Shown: positions 63,229 through 64,000 of the stretch, piece after piece
Layout: every line of letters starts with the position of its first letter
Numbering within the stretch: the stretch's first letter is position 1
NCBI RefSeq assembly: GCF_028283785.1
Contig: NZ_JAPWKB010000013.1
Span: forward strand, 62,001 to 126,000
DNA length: 64,000 nt
DNA from: Paraburkholderia sp.
GTDB taxonomy: Bacteria > Pseudomonadota > Gammaproteobacteria > Burkholderiales > Burkholderiaceae
Direction: 5' to 3'
The notes under the pieces: generated by a model
What the model was told of the DNA's origin: nothing
Seen by the model: only the letters and a program-made list of their open reading frames with translations
Database searches by the model: none
Made by a program: the position numbers and the translations under genes

Positions 63229-63792
63229 ATGCCGATCATCAATTCCCAGATCAAACCGTTCAAGGCAACCGCGTACCACAACGGTGACTTCACGCAAGTC
63301 ACGGAAGAAACGCTGAAGGGCAAGTGGTCCGTCGTGGTGTTCTACCCGGCCGACTTCACGTTCGTTTGCCCGACCGAACTGGGCGACCTGGCCGATCGTT
63401 ACGCTGAATTCCAGAAGCTGGGCGTGGAAATCTACAGCGTCTCGACCGATACGCACTTCACGCACAAGGCATGGCACGACACGTCGGACACGATCCAGAA
63501 GATCAAGTACCCGATGCTCGCCGACCCGACGCTGGCAATCTCGCGCAACTTCGACGTTCTGATCGAAGAAGAAGGCCTGGCGCTGCGTGGCACGTTCGTG
63601 ATCAACCCGGAAGGCGAAATCAAGCTGGCAGAAATCCACGACAACGGCATCGGCCGTGACGCTGGCGAACTGCTGCGCAAGGTGCAAGCGGCTCAATACG
63701 TCGCGTCGCATCCGGGTGAAGTCTGCCCGGCAAAGTGGACGCCGGGTGCGGACACGCTGACGCCGTCGCTGGACCTGATCGGCAAGATCTAA
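63229..63792 (+). CDS. ahpC: Alkyl hydroperoxide reductase AhpC (2-Cys peroxiredoxin)
   Basis: A 187-residue peroxiredoxin that reduces peroxides. The peroxidatic Cys is C47 (FTFVCPTE) and the resolving Cys is C166 (EVCPAKW). Length and N-terminus ([21 protein letters not shown]) match E. coli-type AhpC. The start at 63229 is supported by AGAAGAGGA upstream; the frame opens at 63187. No ahpF or ahpD is present in the window, so its reductase must be elsewhere. Confidence 0.96.
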   Translation: MPIINSQIKPFKATAYHNGDFTQVTEETLKGKWSVVVFYPADFTFVCPTELGDLADRYAEFQKLGVEIYSVSTDTHFTHKAWHDTSDTIQKIKYPMLADPTLAISRNFDVLIEEEGLALRGTFVINPEGEIKLAEIHDNGIGRDAGELLRKVQAAQYVASHPGEVCPAKWTPGADTLTPSLDLIGKI

Positions 63793-63862
63793 GCGCGGAT
63801 CCGTCCACGCTTCAGCATCGAAGCTGCATCACGCGGTAAATCAAAAGTAGCACTCTGTAGCA

Positions 63863-63929
63863 CGACGGCGCGCCTTATCCAGGGCGCGTCGATAGTGCGG
63901 GCCGGCGGCGCATCCCGCCGTCAGCCCGC
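63863..63929. terminator. Two hairpins after ahpC
   Basis: 63863-63892 has CGACGGCGCGCC with GGGCGCGTCG, and 63898-63929 has GCGGGC...GGCGG with CCGCC...GCCCGC. Neither has a clear T-run. They separate ahpC from the partial gene to the right. Confidence 0.5.
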
Positions 63930-63932
63930 ACG

Positions 63933-64000
63933 TCATACCCGCCACGCCAACGCCGACAGGCGCTCGCTCACGCAAAACGTCAGGGAATCGAACACGCCAT
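63933..64000 (-). CDS. Partial C-terminal end of a gene beyond the window (uncertain)
   Basis: Reading right to left, a frame enters from beyond the window and ends at a TGA at 63933-63935. It encodes GVFDSLTFCVSERLSALAWRV, which has protein-like composition. Too little is present to name a family, and another frame is also open here. The start lies outside. Confidence 0.35.
   Translation of the reverse strand, partial: GVFDSLTFCVSERLSALAWRV

Noticed and set aside
1..64000. tRNA, rRNA, CRISPR or insertion sequence
   Set aside because: No cloverleaf-like segment, direct-repeat array, transposase or terminal inverted repeats were noticed on reading both strands.

Overview
This 64 kb window is high-GC DNA from a Burkholderiaceae chromosome, most likely Paraburkholderia, Caballeronia or Burkholderia. 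The signs are an RpfF/RpfR BDSF signalling pair, a complete Tad (Flp) pilus locus, a lutABC lactate operon, DUF4148/DUF4142/DUF2383-type small stress proteins, and the general gene style. It reads as ordinary chromosome. I see no tRNA, rRNA, CRISPR array, transposase or prophage block.

Layout. 0.3-3.6 kb: small YodC-like protein, LysE exporter, superinfection-immunity-type membrane protein, M20 peptidase. 4.2-7.3 kb: convergent rpfF (BDSF synthase) and rpfR (PAS-GGDEF-EAL BDSF receptor). 7.7-15.6 kb: Lhr helicase, aldo/keto reductase, FUSC protein, cation/proton antiporter. 15.8-23.7 kb: envelope- and stress-type genes (PRC-barrel, small secreted proteins, topoisomerase IB, PfpI/DJ-1, DUF4142, DUF1488, DUF2383, BON). 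24.1-29.5 kb: rpoN, then a FadR-type regulator and lutABC with a palindromic operator on the promoter. 29.6-31.4 kb: cbtBA cobalt transport under a cobalamin riboswitch, and a phosphatase-fold protein. 31.6-36.0 kb: DUF4148-like protein, then a LexA-box-controlled FAN1-like nuclease and an XPD-like Fe-S helicase. 36.1-42.1 kb: YbiO-like MscS channel, DHA2 transporter, sigma-54 activator. 42.1-55.2 kb: Tad pilus locus with a sigma-54 promoter in its long leader. 55.3-64 kb: GntP permease, prolyl 4-hydroxylase, leuA with a leucine leader peptide, CDF transporter, MFS transporter, ahpC.

How it fits together. Four parts suggest a sessile-lifestyle circuit: RpfF/RpfR couple BDSF to c-di-GMP. RpoN is the sigma factor. 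An enhancer-binding protein with a degenerate VpsR-like receiver sits beside the Tad locus. A near-consensus -24/-12 element lies in the 1.2 kb region between that activator and flp. An intrinsic terminator between this promoter and flp implies either a short RNA or a conditional leader. This link is inferred, not shown.

Other control signals readable from the sequence are a cobalamin riboswitch, a LexA box, a PdhR/LldR-type operator, and a leucine-rich leader peptide using CTA codons. Between genes there is also a recurring palindrome, CATGCG-N5-CGCATG, with a constant 5-base spacer, that I do not recognise.
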